Below are positions 8,191-16,432 of a stretch of 64,000 nucleotides of DNA, one piece after another. The DNA lies in the NCBI RefSeq assembly GCF_002975405.1, contig NZ_PCPS01000001.1, positions 1,346,730 through 1,410,729 of the forward strand, given 5' to 3'. Each line of letters opens with the position of its first letter. The stretch's first letter is position 1. The stretch is from Arthrobacter sp. MYb229 (lineage in GTDB: Bacteria; Actinomycetota; Actinomycetes; Actinomycetales; Micrococcaceae). A program made the position numbers and the translations under genes. Below the pieces are notes generated by a model. The model was not told the DNA's origin and searched no databases. It saw only the letters and a list, made by a program, of their open reading frames with translations.

Positions 8191-9224
8191 TTGATTCGCC
8201 CTTTGTCGAGAGTGCTTCCTGCTCCCATTGCGCGGCCCTTGATATAGCCGGCGGCCCATGGAAGGTGGATGGCCGGGAAGGTGGCTGCGGTAAGCAGCTT
8301 TTCTTTCAGGCCTTCTCCCTTGGCCCGGAAGCCGGCGAGCAAAGTGCACGCGCCGTAGAGAACCGGAATCGATTTACTGAGCGTCAGCAGGATATTGACT
8401 GACTTCGGAAGTCTTTCACCGGCCAACGGCTGAATTACTGCTGAAGCTATCCCCGCGCTAATCCCGGCAAGGAGCAATGGTGGAAGGTCATGGCGCAACG
8501 ACTTGCCCTCTGGGAAACGACGCGCAATTTCCCCGCGCCAAGTTCCGGAGGCAAATGACTGTTTAATCAGGGACGGGAAGTTGTCTCTCGGGTAATAGCC
8601 AACCTTGAGCTCCGGATCAAACCAGACCTTATGCCCCGCCTGGCGGATCCGGAGGCATAGCTCCCAGTCTTGGGCACGCCACATGTTTTCGTCGAAATAG
8701 CCCACTTCTTCAAAAACTTCGCGACGGAAGATACCTAGGTATGCCGACTCCGCTTCGCCCTCGGGTGCGCCTGAATGATATGCAGGTCCGCCGAAACCGA
8801 ACTTGGAGTGATATGCCGCGGCAATCGCCCTCTGGAGGGCCGTGCGCCCACGGGCGTCCATCAGGCCACCCACGTCGTGTGCGCCAACACGATTCAACGT
8901 TTCAATGCCCTGCTTCGTGTAGGAAGCGGGCAGCTCGCTATGCGCATCGACGCGAATAACAATCGGATTAGTCGAGTTGCGGATGGCGAGATTCAACGCA
9001 ATCGGGGTTCGTCCTTGCGGGTTATCAACCAAAGTGATGCGAGAGTCTTGAGCCGCTAGGCGCTGTGCGACAAGATTCGTTTCGTCCGTGCTTGGACCTA
9101 GTGCAAGAACAAGCTCCTTGTCACCTTCGTAGTCCTGCGCCAAGATAGAAGCGACGGCCTCGTCGAGGTAATCTGCTTCGTTCAGCACAGGCATTACGTA
9201 GGCAACGCCAGGATATTCAGTCAT
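8187..9224 (-). CDS. Family 2 glycosyltransferase with C-terminal membrane segments (ExoA-like)
   Basis: A 345-residue GT2 enzyme. It begins YPGVAYVMPVLNE, the standard start of the GT-A fold, and carries RVDAHSELP with a DxH-type metal site near residue 115 and AQDWELCLR with the likely catalytic base near 205. Two or three hydrophobic segments near the C-terminus (LLLAGISAGIASAVI, VLYGACTLLAGF) suggest membrane attachment, as in ExoA-type succinoglycan transferases. It starts 8 bp after the exporter ATPase gene and its stop overlaps the start of the CDP-alcohol transferase gene, so translation is probably coupled. Substrate unknown. Confidence 0.85.
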   Translation of the reverse strand: MTEYPGVAYVMPVLNEADYLDEAVASILAQDYEGDKELVLALGPSTDETNLVAQRLAAQDSRITLVDNPQGRTPIALNLAIRNSTNPIVIRVDAHSELPASYTKQGIETLNRVGAHDVGGLMDARGRTALQRAIAAAYHSKFGFGGPAYHSGAPEGEAESAYLGIFRREVFEEVGYFDENMWRAQDWELCLRIRQAGHKVWFDPELKVGYYPRDNFPSLIKQSFASGTWRGEIARRFPEGKSLRHDLPPLLLAGISAGIASAVIQPLAGERLPKSVNILLTLSKSIPVLYGACTLLAGFRAKGEGLKEKLLTAATFPAIHLPWAAGYIKGRAMGAGSTLDKGRIK

Positions 9225-9232
9225 CCGTCCCT

Positions 9233-10120
9233 TTATTTCTTCTTCTTCAAGTGTGCTTGGTACGCCTTGATAACGGCATCGGGATCGCCGTCCATTTTCT
9301 GGACGCCCTTTTCAATCCAGATGCAGCGATTGCAGGTTTCCTTGATCGAGTTCATCGAATGCGAAACGTTGAAGATCGTTCCCGCGTTCTCACGAATTTC
9401 GCGGATTTTCGCTTCACTGCGTTTTTTGAACTTCGCGTCACCGACCGCCAAGGCTTCATCAATAATCAAAATGTCGTGCTGCTTCGACGCCGCGATCGCA
9501 AATTTAAGTCGCGCGCTCATGCCGGAAGAGTAGGTGCGCATTGGCAAATCGATAAATTCTTCAAGTTCGGCAAACTTGATGATGTCTTCGCGCATCTTCT
9601 CGACTTCTTGACGGTTGTAGCCAAGGGCGAGTCCACCAAGAGTAATGTTCTTATCTCCCGAGAGTCCGGGGATAAGAGCAGCGCCGACGCCCAAAAGGCT
9701 GGGACGCGATCTTGCAAACACACTTCCGGAAGCAGGAGGAGTCAAGCCCGTAATGGCCTTAAGCAACGTCGACTTACCTGAACCATTTGATCCGATCACG
9801 CCAATTGACTCATTCTCATAAGCCACGAAGGAGATCCCCTTCAATGCATGAACCGTTCTAACGCCTCGCATATTCGACTGGAGCAACCGGCGAGCACCTG
9901 AAGCTCCCACAGCTTTGCCGCTTGAATACACCTGGTACTTGACGTGGAGATTGTCCACCATGACTACCGGTTGGCGGCTCGAATCGATATTTAGGTTCGG
10001 ACTCTTAACGTCATCTGCGGACACCACATCGATAAATGAGGTGTCATCTGAAAAAATCCGTTCTGGTTCATAGTCTGGATGCAATTCAGGATTTATTAGG
10101 TCATCAAAACTAATCCGCAC
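9233..10120 (-). CDS. tagH: ABC transporter ATP-binding protein, polysaccharide/teichoic acid export
   Basis: This 295-residue ATPase powers export of the finished polymer across the membrane together with the TagG-like permease. Walker A is GSNGSGKST, the ABC signature is YSSGMSARLKFA, and Walker B is ILIIDEALAVGD, the form typical of TagH/Wzt exporters rather than importers. An N-terminal extension of about 70 residues precedes the fold. I place the start at the GTG at 10120: a GAGGAG site lies ten bases upstream, inside the end of tagG, and the two genes overlap by 11 bases. A longer frame to 10198 would overlap tagG by 89 bases. It lacks a C-terminal carbohydrate-binding domain. Confidence 0.92.
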   Translation of the reverse strand: MRISFDDLINPELHPDYEPERIFSDDTSFIDVVSADDVKSPNLNIDSSRQPVVMVDNLHVKYQVYSSGKAVGASGARRLLQSNMRGVRTVHALKGISFVAYENESIGVIGSNGSGKSTLLKAITGLTPPASGSVFARSRPSLLGVGAALIPGLSGDKNITLGGLALGYNRQEVEKMREDIIKFAELEEFIDLPMRTYSSGMSARLKFAIAASKQHDILIIDEALAVGDAKFKKRSEAKIREIRENAGTIFNVSHSMNSIKETCNRCIWIEKGVQKMDGDPDAVIKAYQAHLKKKK

Positions 10121-10958
10121 GGCCGTAACGCTCCTCAGCTTTCCAGAAGTAAATAAGCCCGACCACCAGAGTAGCGATGGCCCAGATGCCCACGACAAGC
10201 CACGCGTGTGGATCGTAAGGGCTATTGTCCATAATCATTGCTCTTGCGATCGTCAGAGTTTGGTAAAGCGGGTGATAGTCAAATATGGCAAGCATCCAAG
10301 GCCATTGATTGAGGATACGATCGACGCTGAATAGCACGCCTGAGGTATAGAAGAGAACACGTCCGATCAACGGCAATATGTTCGTAAAATCTCGGATGTG
10401 AACCGTTATTCGTGCACATATTAGCGCAATACCCATATTGAAAACGCTAAATAGGAGCACCAGTGGAATGATCACAAACCACGTCCATTTTGGAGCGGTT
10501 CCTAGGATGAGGGCATAAATGAACATCACACCAAGCATTGGAACAAGAGTCAAGAAATTCTGGGTGACTTGAGCTACAGGAAGTGACAGTCTTGGGAAAG
10601 CCAATGATTGTACAAGCGCGGTATTTCCGGTGATCGATTTTGCCCCGCCATTCATCGACGTAGTGAAGAACTCGAAGAGGAACACTCCGATAACCACGAA
10701 TACAGGGAAATCAGCAGGACGGTTCCCGCCCTGCAAGATGCCAAAGATGAATCCATACATTAGGGCATTGAACGTAGGTTTCAGGACAACCCAAACCATG
10801 CCCAGACGGTTACGTTCGTTCTGAGACTGAAGTCGGGCCTTGGCAAGTTCATAAATGAACTCGCGACGACTCCACGTCTGCTTCAGGTAATCGACCAATG
10901 ACGGTCTTGCCCCTACTCGGTGCAAGCCGTACTTCTCGGCCTCCTCCGCAACTGTCAT
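10110..10958 (-). CDS. tagG: ABC-2 type permease, polysaccharide/teichoic acid export
   Basis: A 282-residue integral membrane protein with six predicted hydrophobic segments, matching the TagG/Wzm/KpsM permease family. The N-terminal region has the family-like string LAKARLQSQNERNRLGMVWVV, which places the first amphipathic helix before the membrane. I choose the ATG at 10958, ten bases after an AGGA site; a TTG at 10964 is also possible. It is the first gene of the export pair, and a roughly 145-bp non-coding stretch upstream may hold its promoter. With TagH it should flip a lipid-linked polymer to the outer face. Confidence 0.92.
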   Translation of the reverse strand: MTVAEEAEKYGLHRVGARPSLVDYLKQTWSRREFIYELAKARLQSQNERNRLGMVWVVLKPTFNALMYGFIFGILQGGNRPADFPVFVVIGVFLFEFFTTSMNGGAKSITGNTALVQSLAFPRLSLPVAQVTQNFLTLVPMLGVMFIYALILGTAPKWTWFVIIPLVLLFSVFNMGIALICARITVHIRDFTNILPLIGRVLFYTSGVLFSVDRILNQWPWMLAIFDYHPLYQTLTIARAMIMDNSPYDPHAWLVVGIWAIATLVVGLIYFWKAEERYGRAD

Positions 10959-11102
10959 GTGCAAAATGTCCTCTTGTCGAATGCTAACTACTACTTGAAT
11001 TCGTAAGCACAGATGATCAAAGTCTAGTTTACGAGTGGTGGTAACACGTGATTTCGCGCTTCGTACGCGAGTGCAATTGCTCCCACTGACGCTTGAGCAC
11101 GT

Positions 11103-12164
11103 CTATTCTGGCGGGTACTCAGCCAAATATTCGGCCATCGTATCGGTTTGCAGCGCCTCTGAAATTTGAGCGACTGCTAGTTCGCTGGCAAGTTCGATTG
11201 ACTGACCATCGGCACTAGTTGAGCTTCCCGCAGTCGGCATCGTGAACATCTCCAGGTTTTCGGTGTCCACATTTTTAAGTTGCATTCCTAAACCAACCAT
11301 GGTCGCAGCGTCGAATTGCGAGTCGAAAGTGAGGTAGGGCGAAACCTTGTCGACAATATCGTAGAGTTTCACCGGATTGGTGAGCGTATCGTTGGACAGC
11401 ATCTGATTCACGGCCGCAACGAGGAATGTCCGTTGGTTCTTGACTCGCTGGTAATCACCGTCGCTGAAAGACTTTCGTTCGCGTACGAAACGCAAGGCGC
11501 GATCCCCTTCAAGAGTGATCTCTCCTGCTGGGTAGAAGTAGTCGGTGTCATTCGCAGTGAAGGGTATCTCATTGGAAACCGTAACGCCGCCCAAGGCCGT
11601 GGAAAGCTCTCGGAAGCCCTCAAAATCAATCATCGCCACGTGATCAACTTTCGTGTCGAATAGACCTTCCACGGTTTGCATCAGCAGCGGTACCCCTCCA
11701 AGCGACACCGCAGCGTTGAGCTTGTTCTGGCCATATCCTGGGATATCTACCCACATATCTCTGACCAAAGACATGATGTAAATTTGCTCTCGGTTTTCTG
11801 GAATATGCACCAGCATCATGGAGTCACTGCGCTGATTCACAGCACCGTCTAGCGCCGCTGCGTCCGATTGCTCATCATCAGCATGATCTACACCTAGCAT
11901 CAAGATATTCATGGAGCCATCGTCTGGATCTTTGACGGGTCGCGAACTCTGCTGCTCATCGGTGTAGTCGATGGACAAGGTATTGGTTTTCGAATTGAAC
12001 TGATGTTGAAGACTAAATAGGTAGAACCCTGCACCCAAGGCTGCAACGACTGCAACCGCAACTACGGATAACAGTACGCCGCGCAGGCGGCGCTTCCGCC
12101 GTCGCTCCACACCGTAGCGAGCGCTACGAGACGTAAAGCTTTCACTTGTGTTTTGGGTATTCAT
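11103..12164 (-). CDS. LytR-CpsA-Psr (LCP) family cell-wall polymer ligase
   Basis: A 353-residue membrane-anchored protein. A short basic cytoplasmic tail (ERRRKRRLRG) is followed by one membrane helix at about residues 28-50, then the extracellular LCP domain. The domain shows LMLGVDHAD, RSDSMMLVHIP, SLVRDMWVDIPGYGQNKLNAA and RFVRERKSFSDGDYQRVKNQ, including the arginines that bind the polyprenyl pyrophosphate. LCP enzymes transfer lipid-linked teichoic acids or polysaccharides to peptidoglycan. It lies directly upstream of the tagGH exporter genes, so it is the likely attachment enzyme for the polymer made here. A second paralogue is at 19600-20646. Confidence 0.93.
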   Translation of the reverse strand: MNTQNTSESFTSRSARYGVERRRKRRLRGVLLSVVAVAVVAALGAGFYLFSLQHQFNSKTNTLSIDYTDEQQSSRPVKDPDDGSMNILMLGVDHADDEQSDAAALDGAVNQRSDSMMLVHIPENREQIYIMSLVRDMWVDIPGYGQNKLNAAVSLGGVPLLMQTVEGLFDTKVDHVAMIDFEGFRELSTALGGVTVSNEIPFTANDTDYFYPAGEITLEGDRALRFVRERKSFSDGDYQRVKNQRTFLVAAVNQMLSNDTLTNPVKLYDIVDKVSPYLTFDSQFDAATMVGLGMQLKNVDTENLEMFTMPTAGSSTSADGQSIELASELAVAQISEALQTDTMAEYLAEYPPE

Positions 12165-12229
12165 TCCTGCAGCTTCTCAAAGAAAATCTAGGGTATGCCC
12201 ATGTGGCAAGTTCTATGCTCGCTACAGGG

Positions 12230-12275
12230 GCAAAGAAAAAGACTACTCAAGATAAATGTGATTATCCTGAGTAGC
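12230..12275 (-). terminator. Rho-independent terminator of galU
   Basis: On the minus strand the stem GCTACTCAGGATAA pairs with TTATCTTGAGTAGT across a short loop with one wobble, and is followed by CTTTTTCTTT. It lies 10 nt past the galU stop and separates galU from the LCP gene. Confidence 0.8.
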
Positions 12276-12284
12276 CCCTTACGA

Positions 12285-13187
12285 TTAGTCTTCGAGGTTC
12301 GCGACGAACGTCCTTAGCCAGGTCTTCATGCCCGCGCCTAGTTCTTCATTTTCAACGGCCAAAGTAACATTTGCCTGGAGATAGCTCAGCTTGTCACCGG
12401 TGTCATAGCGTCGGCCACGGAAGACTACGGCATGCACTCCGGATCCTTCATCGCTGCCCACAGCAAGCTCCTGAAGAGCATCCGTCAGCTGAATTTCACC
12501 GCCGCGTCCCGGAGCGGTGTGCTCAAGCACCTCGAAAACCCTGGGGTGAAGCAGGTAACGGCCGATGATTGCCAGATTGCTTGGGGCTTCCTCCACGCTT
12601 GGCTTCTCAACCAGGGCGTTAACTTTCACATAGTCCTCGCCCTCGACAGTAGAAACGTCCGCACAGCCGTAGGCACTGATCTGTTCAGGTTCGACCTCCA
12701 TGAGCGCGATCACCGACCCACCGGTCTTCTGCTGGGTTTCCACCATGAGCGACAACAGTTCATCGCGTGAATCAATTAAGTCGTCGCCCAGCAAAACCGC
12801 GAATGGTTCCTGCCCTACGTGCTGCTTTGCGCACAGGACCGCATGCCCGAGGCCTCGCGGATCGCGCTGGCGCACGTAGTGAATATCGCCCAGTTCCGTT
12901 GCTTCCTGAACCGAGCGCAATTTCTTCACGTCCCCCTTGGCTTCCAAGGATGCTTCCAAGGAGGGAACCCGATCGAAGTGGTCTTCGAGGGCGCGCTTGC
13001 TGCGCCCAGTAATCATCAGCACGTCGTTCAGCCCAGCGTTCACGGCTTCGGCAACGACATACTGGATCGCAGGCTTATCGACTACGGGAAGCATCTCTTT
13101 TGGCATTGCCTTCGTTGCTGGCAAAAATCGAGTTCCCAGCCCAGCAGCTGGAATGACTGCCTTCGTAATTTTCGGAGTCAACGCCAT
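12285..13187 (-). CDS. galU: UTP-glucose-1-phosphate uridylyltransferase
   Basis: A 300-residue enzyme that makes UDP-glucose from UTP and glucose 1-phosphate in the cytoplasm. The nucleotide-binding motif AAGLGTRFLPATKAMPKEMLP is at the N-terminus, shown here in part as GLGTRFLPATK. EKPSVEEAP and GEIQLTDAL are typical of GalU. The start is the ATG at 13187, eight bases after AGGGA; a longer frame to 13211 lacks a site. UDP-glucose feeds the galE and ugd products encoded later in this window and the glycosyltransferases of both polysaccharide loci. It has its own terminator. Confidence 0.95.
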   Translation of the reverse strand: MALTPKITKAVIPAAGLGTRFLPATKAMPKEMLPVVDKPAIQYVVAEAVNAGLNDVLMITGRSKRALEDHFDRVPSLEASLEAKGDVKKLRSVQEATELGDIHYVRQRDPRGLGHAVLCAKQHVGQEPFAVLLGDDLIDSRDELLSLMVETQQKTGGSVIALMEVEPEQISAYGCADVSTVEGEDYVKVNALVEKPSVEEAPSNLAIIGRYLLHPRVFEVLEHTAPGRGGEIQLTDALQELAVGSDEGSGVHAVVFRGRRYDTGDKLSYLQANVTLAVENEELGAGMKTWLRTFVANLED

Positions 13188-13264
13188 TCTGATAATCCCT
13201 ACTGTTCTCAAAAGGTAATTTAAATCTGATGAAGCAAGCAGTCTTCATCATCCGTGCAAGGTTT

Positions 13265-13738
13265 CTAGCTCTTTTTTGACAATCGCTTGATCACTGCGCG
13301 TGGAAAGTACTCAGCGACATCGCCACCGAGTGCCTGCACTTCTTTGAGCAGTGACGAAGACAAATGAGTAAATCTAGTGTCCGCCTGCAAGAAGACGCTT
13401 TCCACGCCGGTGAGGTGGCGGTTCATGGTGGCCATGGGGATCTCATAGGCATAATCCACGGTGCTGCGCAGTCCCTTGACGATAGCTTCGGCGCCTTGCT
13501 CCTTGCAGAAATCCGCGAGGAGCCCTTGGCCCATGGGCATTGCGGAAACTCCGCGAAGACCTCCTACGGTCTCTTCAACGATGGCGACTCGTTCGTCTTC
13601 GCTAAATCGATACTTCTTGGAGTAGTTCGTCGACACAGCAACGATTACCTCGTCGAAGAGGCTCGCCGCACGGGCAATGATCTCAACATGGCCATTGTGA
13701 ATGGGATCGAAGGATCCTGGGCATACAGCTCTGCGCAT
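13265..13738 (-). CDS. coaD: Phosphopantetheine adenylyltransferase
   Basis: A 157-residue enzyme of coenzyme A synthesis that adenylylates 4'-phosphopantetheine to dephospho-CoA. The start MRRAVCPGSFDPIHNGH contains the T/HxGH nucleotidyltransferase motif, GLRSTVDYAYE is the conserved substrate loop, and THLSSSLLKEV is the ISSS-type C-terminal motif. Length is exactly that of the family. It is in its usual actinobacterial neighbourhood near rsmD and recG, but here two plus-strand genes intervene between it and rsmD. Upstream ribosome binding signal is weak. Confidence 0.96.
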   Translation of the reverse strand: MRRAVCPGSFDPIHNGHVEIIARAASLFDEVIVAVSTNYSKKYRFSEDERVAIVEETVGGLRGVSAMPMGQGLLADFCKEQGAEAIVKGLRSTVDYAYEIPMATMNRHLTGVESVFLQADTRFTHLSSSLLKEVQALGGDVAEYFPRAVIKRLSKKS

Positions 13739-13851
13739 ATATTGAATCTATCAACAAACCGCTAATAGTGCGTGATTTTGAACGGGCTGTCACGTAACGA
13801 TTCATGCGTGTTACCTAACGCCAAATTCCTGAGACGAAGCATAATTGACCT

Positions 13852-15063
13852 ATGACCTATGAATCCAAGCCATGGCGACGTACCGCACGCAGTGCAAACC
13901 TGCTGGGACCAACGGGAGAACCCGGGGTCACAATCTTCGAGGAGATTACCGGTCTGGCAAATAAACACCAAGCAATAAACTTGGGTCAAGGTTTCCCCGA
14001 CACCGAAGGCCCGCTAGGAATTCGCGAATTGGCAGTCAAAGCCATCCATGACGGAGCCAATCAGTACGCTCCAGGCAGCGGCATTCCCGCGTTGCGACAG
14101 GCTATCTCGGAGCACCAGAATCGTTTTTATGATTTGATAATTGATCCGGATACACAGGTGGTCGTCTCCACCGGTGCCACGGAAGCTATCGCAGCGACAA
14201 TTCTGGCATTTGTCGAAGCCGGTGACGAGGTAGTCACTTTTGAGCCTTACTACGACTCCTATGCAGCCATGATTGGGTTAGCAAATGCTACCCACAAGGT
14301 AGTGAAACTGCGAGCACCATCATTCGCGCCAAACCTGGAAGAACTCCGGGCTGCCGTCACCGACAAGACTCGACTGATCATTGTCAATAATCCGCATAAC
14401 CCCACGGGCACGATTTTCGACGAGAGCGTCCTGAACGAAATCATAGCCCTCGCGCATAAGCATGATTGCATCATCATGGCGGATGAAGTCTATGAACATC
14501 TCACCTTCGACTCGCCGCATATCCCCATCGCGACTCTTGCCGGCGGTTTTGAACGCACCGTCACGATTTCCTCTGCCGGCAAATCGTTTTCCTTCACCGG
14601 CTGGAAAGTTGGGTGGGCATCCGGGCCTCGCGAACTCATCACCGCGGTACGAACGGTCAAGCAGTTCCTTTCGTATTCCTCCGGGCCTGCTTTCCAGCCA
14701 GCCGTCGCTGCAGCTCTGGCACTTCCGGATTCATTCTTCAGCAACTTTTCCGCCGATCTCGGTGCGCGAGGTGGACAACTTGCCGACGGCCTGGAAAAAG
14801 CGGGAATCCCGGTGATGCGCCCCAAAGGCACCTATTTCTTGGTCGCCGATCTCAATGGACAAGGGATAGCAAGCGCTGTGGACGTTGCGAAGCTAATGCC
14901 TGCACGAATCGGCGTGGCCGCAATACCGCTATCGGTTTTTGCGCACCAAGAAAATCAGTCGGAATATGCCTCTCTGCTGCGTTTTGCCTTCTGCAAGAAA
15001 CCCGAAGTCATCACGCGCGCCGTAGAGCTGCTGCAAAACCTACCCGGAGAGCTCGCTAAATGA
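13852..15063 (+). CDS. Class I/II PLP-dependent aminotransferase
   Basis: A 403-residue fold-type I aminotransferase. Visible features are GQGFPDTEGP near residue 45, NQYAPGSGIPALR, NNPHNPTG for phosphate and cofactor contact, DEVYEHLTF, and SAGKSFSFTGWKVGW with the PLP lysine. This set matches the kynurenine/glutamine aminotransferase and actinobacterial N-succinyldiaminopimelate aminotransferase (DapC) group; the exact substrate cannot be chosen from sequence. The start is divergent from coaD, with 113 bp between. A CATAAT hexamer lies a few bases before the ATG, so the mRNA may have little or no leader. Its stop overlaps the next start (ATGA), so the two genes are probably coupled. Confidence 0.9.
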   Translation: MTYESKPWRRTARSANLLGPTGEPGVTIFEEITGLANKHQAINLGQGFPDTEGPLGIRELAVKAIHDGANQYAPGSGIPALRQAISEHQNRFYDLIIDPDTQVVVSTGATEAIAATILAFVEAGDEVVTFEPYYDSYAAMIGLANATHKVVKLRAPSFAPNLEELRAAVTDKTRLIIVNNPHNPTGTIFDESVLNEIIALAHKHDCIIMADEVYEHLTFDSPHIPIATLAGGFERTVTISSAGKSFSFTGWKVGWASGPRELITAVRTVKQFLSYSSGPAFQPAVAAALALPDSFFSNFSADLGARGGQLADGLEKAGIPVMRPKGTYFLVADLNGQGIASAVDVAKLMPARIGVAAIPLSVFAHQENQSEYASLLRFAFCKKPEVITRAVELLQNLPGELAK

Positions 15064-15842
15064 GCAATAAACCCGTCAAACGCTGGCTCGGTGGTGTTCA
15101 GGCTCATGCAACCATTTATGATGATGCTCTAGTTCCCGGTGCCAAGATTCTCGCCATTGGTGGCGCCGAACAGTCACATGTAAATCTGGCTGATCCGGAA
15201 CAGATTTTCTATGAATACCTGGCTCGGATTGCCAATCATTTGAGCGTATTGCGCCCCGAGCCAGAACCGTTAAAATTCCTCCATCTGGGTGCCGGAGCAC
15301 TGACCTTAGCCCGTTGGGGTGCTCTGCGCTATCCAAATAGCACGCACGTTGCCGTTGACATCGAACGCGAACTGCTCGACTTCGTTCAGACGCACCTTCC
15401 CTTGCCGAAAGAATGCGATTTGCGGGCGGTTGTGGCCGATGCCCGTGCGGTGCTTTACGAAGAACTGGCAGGTGAGCTCTATGACGTCATTGTCGTCGAC
15501 ATTTTTAGCGGACCGGAGGCTCCGGAGCATCTGACCACCGCAGAGTATTATGCAGAACTTGCAGACTCGCTGGCCGTGGATGGACTGCTCTTCGTGAATA
15601 TCGGAGATGACCCGCCGTTGGCCTTCACCGATCGCCAGGTGGCGGCCGCACAAACTGCCTTCGGCCACGTACTGCTCAGCTCGACTCCAGAGATGTTTAC
15701 CCGGCGATTCCCCGGGAACCTCATTCTTACCGCGTCAAATGCCAGGATCGACGAGCCGGCTATCGAAGCTTGCCAAGCCGCAGGCCCTTATCCGTCGGAG
15801 ATCAAGCATTCTCTAGCCTTGGACCGGTTCGGCAAACCATAG
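15060..15842 (+). CDS. Spermidine synthase-like methyltransferase-fold protein
   Basis: A 260-residue protein with the spermidine-synthase version of the Rossmann fold. LHLGAGALTLARW is the glycine-rich cofactor loop, HVAVDIERELLDF carries the acidic residue after strand 2, and VVDIFSGPEAPEHL follows strand 4 where polyamine synthases have the D-motif. Actinobacterial proteins of this type usually have no proven aminopropyl-transfer role, and no speD is seen in this window, so the substrate is unknown. It overlaps the aminotransferase upstream by four bases and the 3' end of rsmD on the other strand by 30 bases, so the two transcripts converge. Confidence 0.8.
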   Translation: MSNKPVKRWLGGVQAHATIYDDALVPGAKILAIGGAEQSHVNLADPEQIFYEYLARIANHLSVLRPEPEPLKFLHLGAGALTLARWGALRYPNSTHVAVDIERELLDFVQTHLPLPKECDLRAVVADARAVLYEELAGELYDVIVVDIFSGPEAPEHLTTAEYYAELADSLAVDGLLFVNIGDDPPLAFTDRQVAAAQTAFGHVLLSSTPEMFTRRFPGNLILTASNARIDEPAIEACQAAGPYPSEIKHSLALDRFGKP

Positions 15843-16403
15843 GTGCGTCTCTCCGTATTTCTTATCCGCGATCTTCTCTAGACGCGACGGCCATTGTGGT
15901 TCAGGAGAACGGCTGGAACGTTCAACAATAAGGGTCGCGTCCTCGGAAAGAACCTTGGAGACTTTCTCCAAGGTCGCCGAAAGCTCCTGTTCCGTCAACG
16001 GGTATGGCGGATCCATGAAGACCAGGTCAAAGGTCTTTCGGGGCAAGGACGTTTCTTCGTCGAAGAAACCTGCGAGTACAGAATCCACCTTGCCTCGTTG
16101 GACCGAAGCAATCTGTCTCTTCAAGGCCTCGTTGATTTTTGCTGCGTTCTGCTGGCACACGCTTACAGCTTTTGGCGCCAGCTCCACCAGCAGGACCTGA
16201 CGCGCGCCACGGCTAGCGGTTTCCAGACCGAGGGCTCCGGAGCCGGCAAAAAGGTCCAGCACCCGTGCCGAAGAAATGACGTTCCAGCTTTCCAGCCGGG
16301 AGAACAAAGCCTCTTTGACCCTGTCGGTGGTGGGCCTCGTGGCATCTCCAGGAACCGACTTCAAGGTAGTGCCACCGGCTATGCCGGAGATAATACGGCT
16401 CAT
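15813..16403 (-). CDS. rsmD: 16S rRNA (guanine(966)-N2)-methyltransferase
   Basis: A 196-residue methyltransferase that modifies G966 of 16S rRNA during small-subunit assembly. It begins MSRIISGIAGG and carries RPTTDRVKEALF, the SAM loop VLDLFAGSGALGLE, and the catalytic FMDPPYPL (DPPY) motif near residue 130. All are diagnostic of RsmD. It starts 29 bases after recG on the same strand, the usual actinobacterial order recG-rsmD-coaD, but here coaD is displaced by the inserted plus-strand pair 13852-15842. Confidence 0.95.
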   Translation of the reverse strand: MSRIISGIAGGTTLKSVPGDATRPTTDRVKEALFSRLESWNVISSARVLDLFAGSGALGLETASRGARQVLLVELAPKAVSVCQQNAAKINEALKRQIASVQRGKVDSVLAGFFDEETSLPRKTFDLVFMDPPYPLTEQELSATLEKVSKVLSEDATLIVERSSRSPEPQWPSRLEKIADKKYGETHLWFAEPVQG

Positions 16404-16432
16404 GTGATGCTGCCACTTTCGAAAGATAGATA

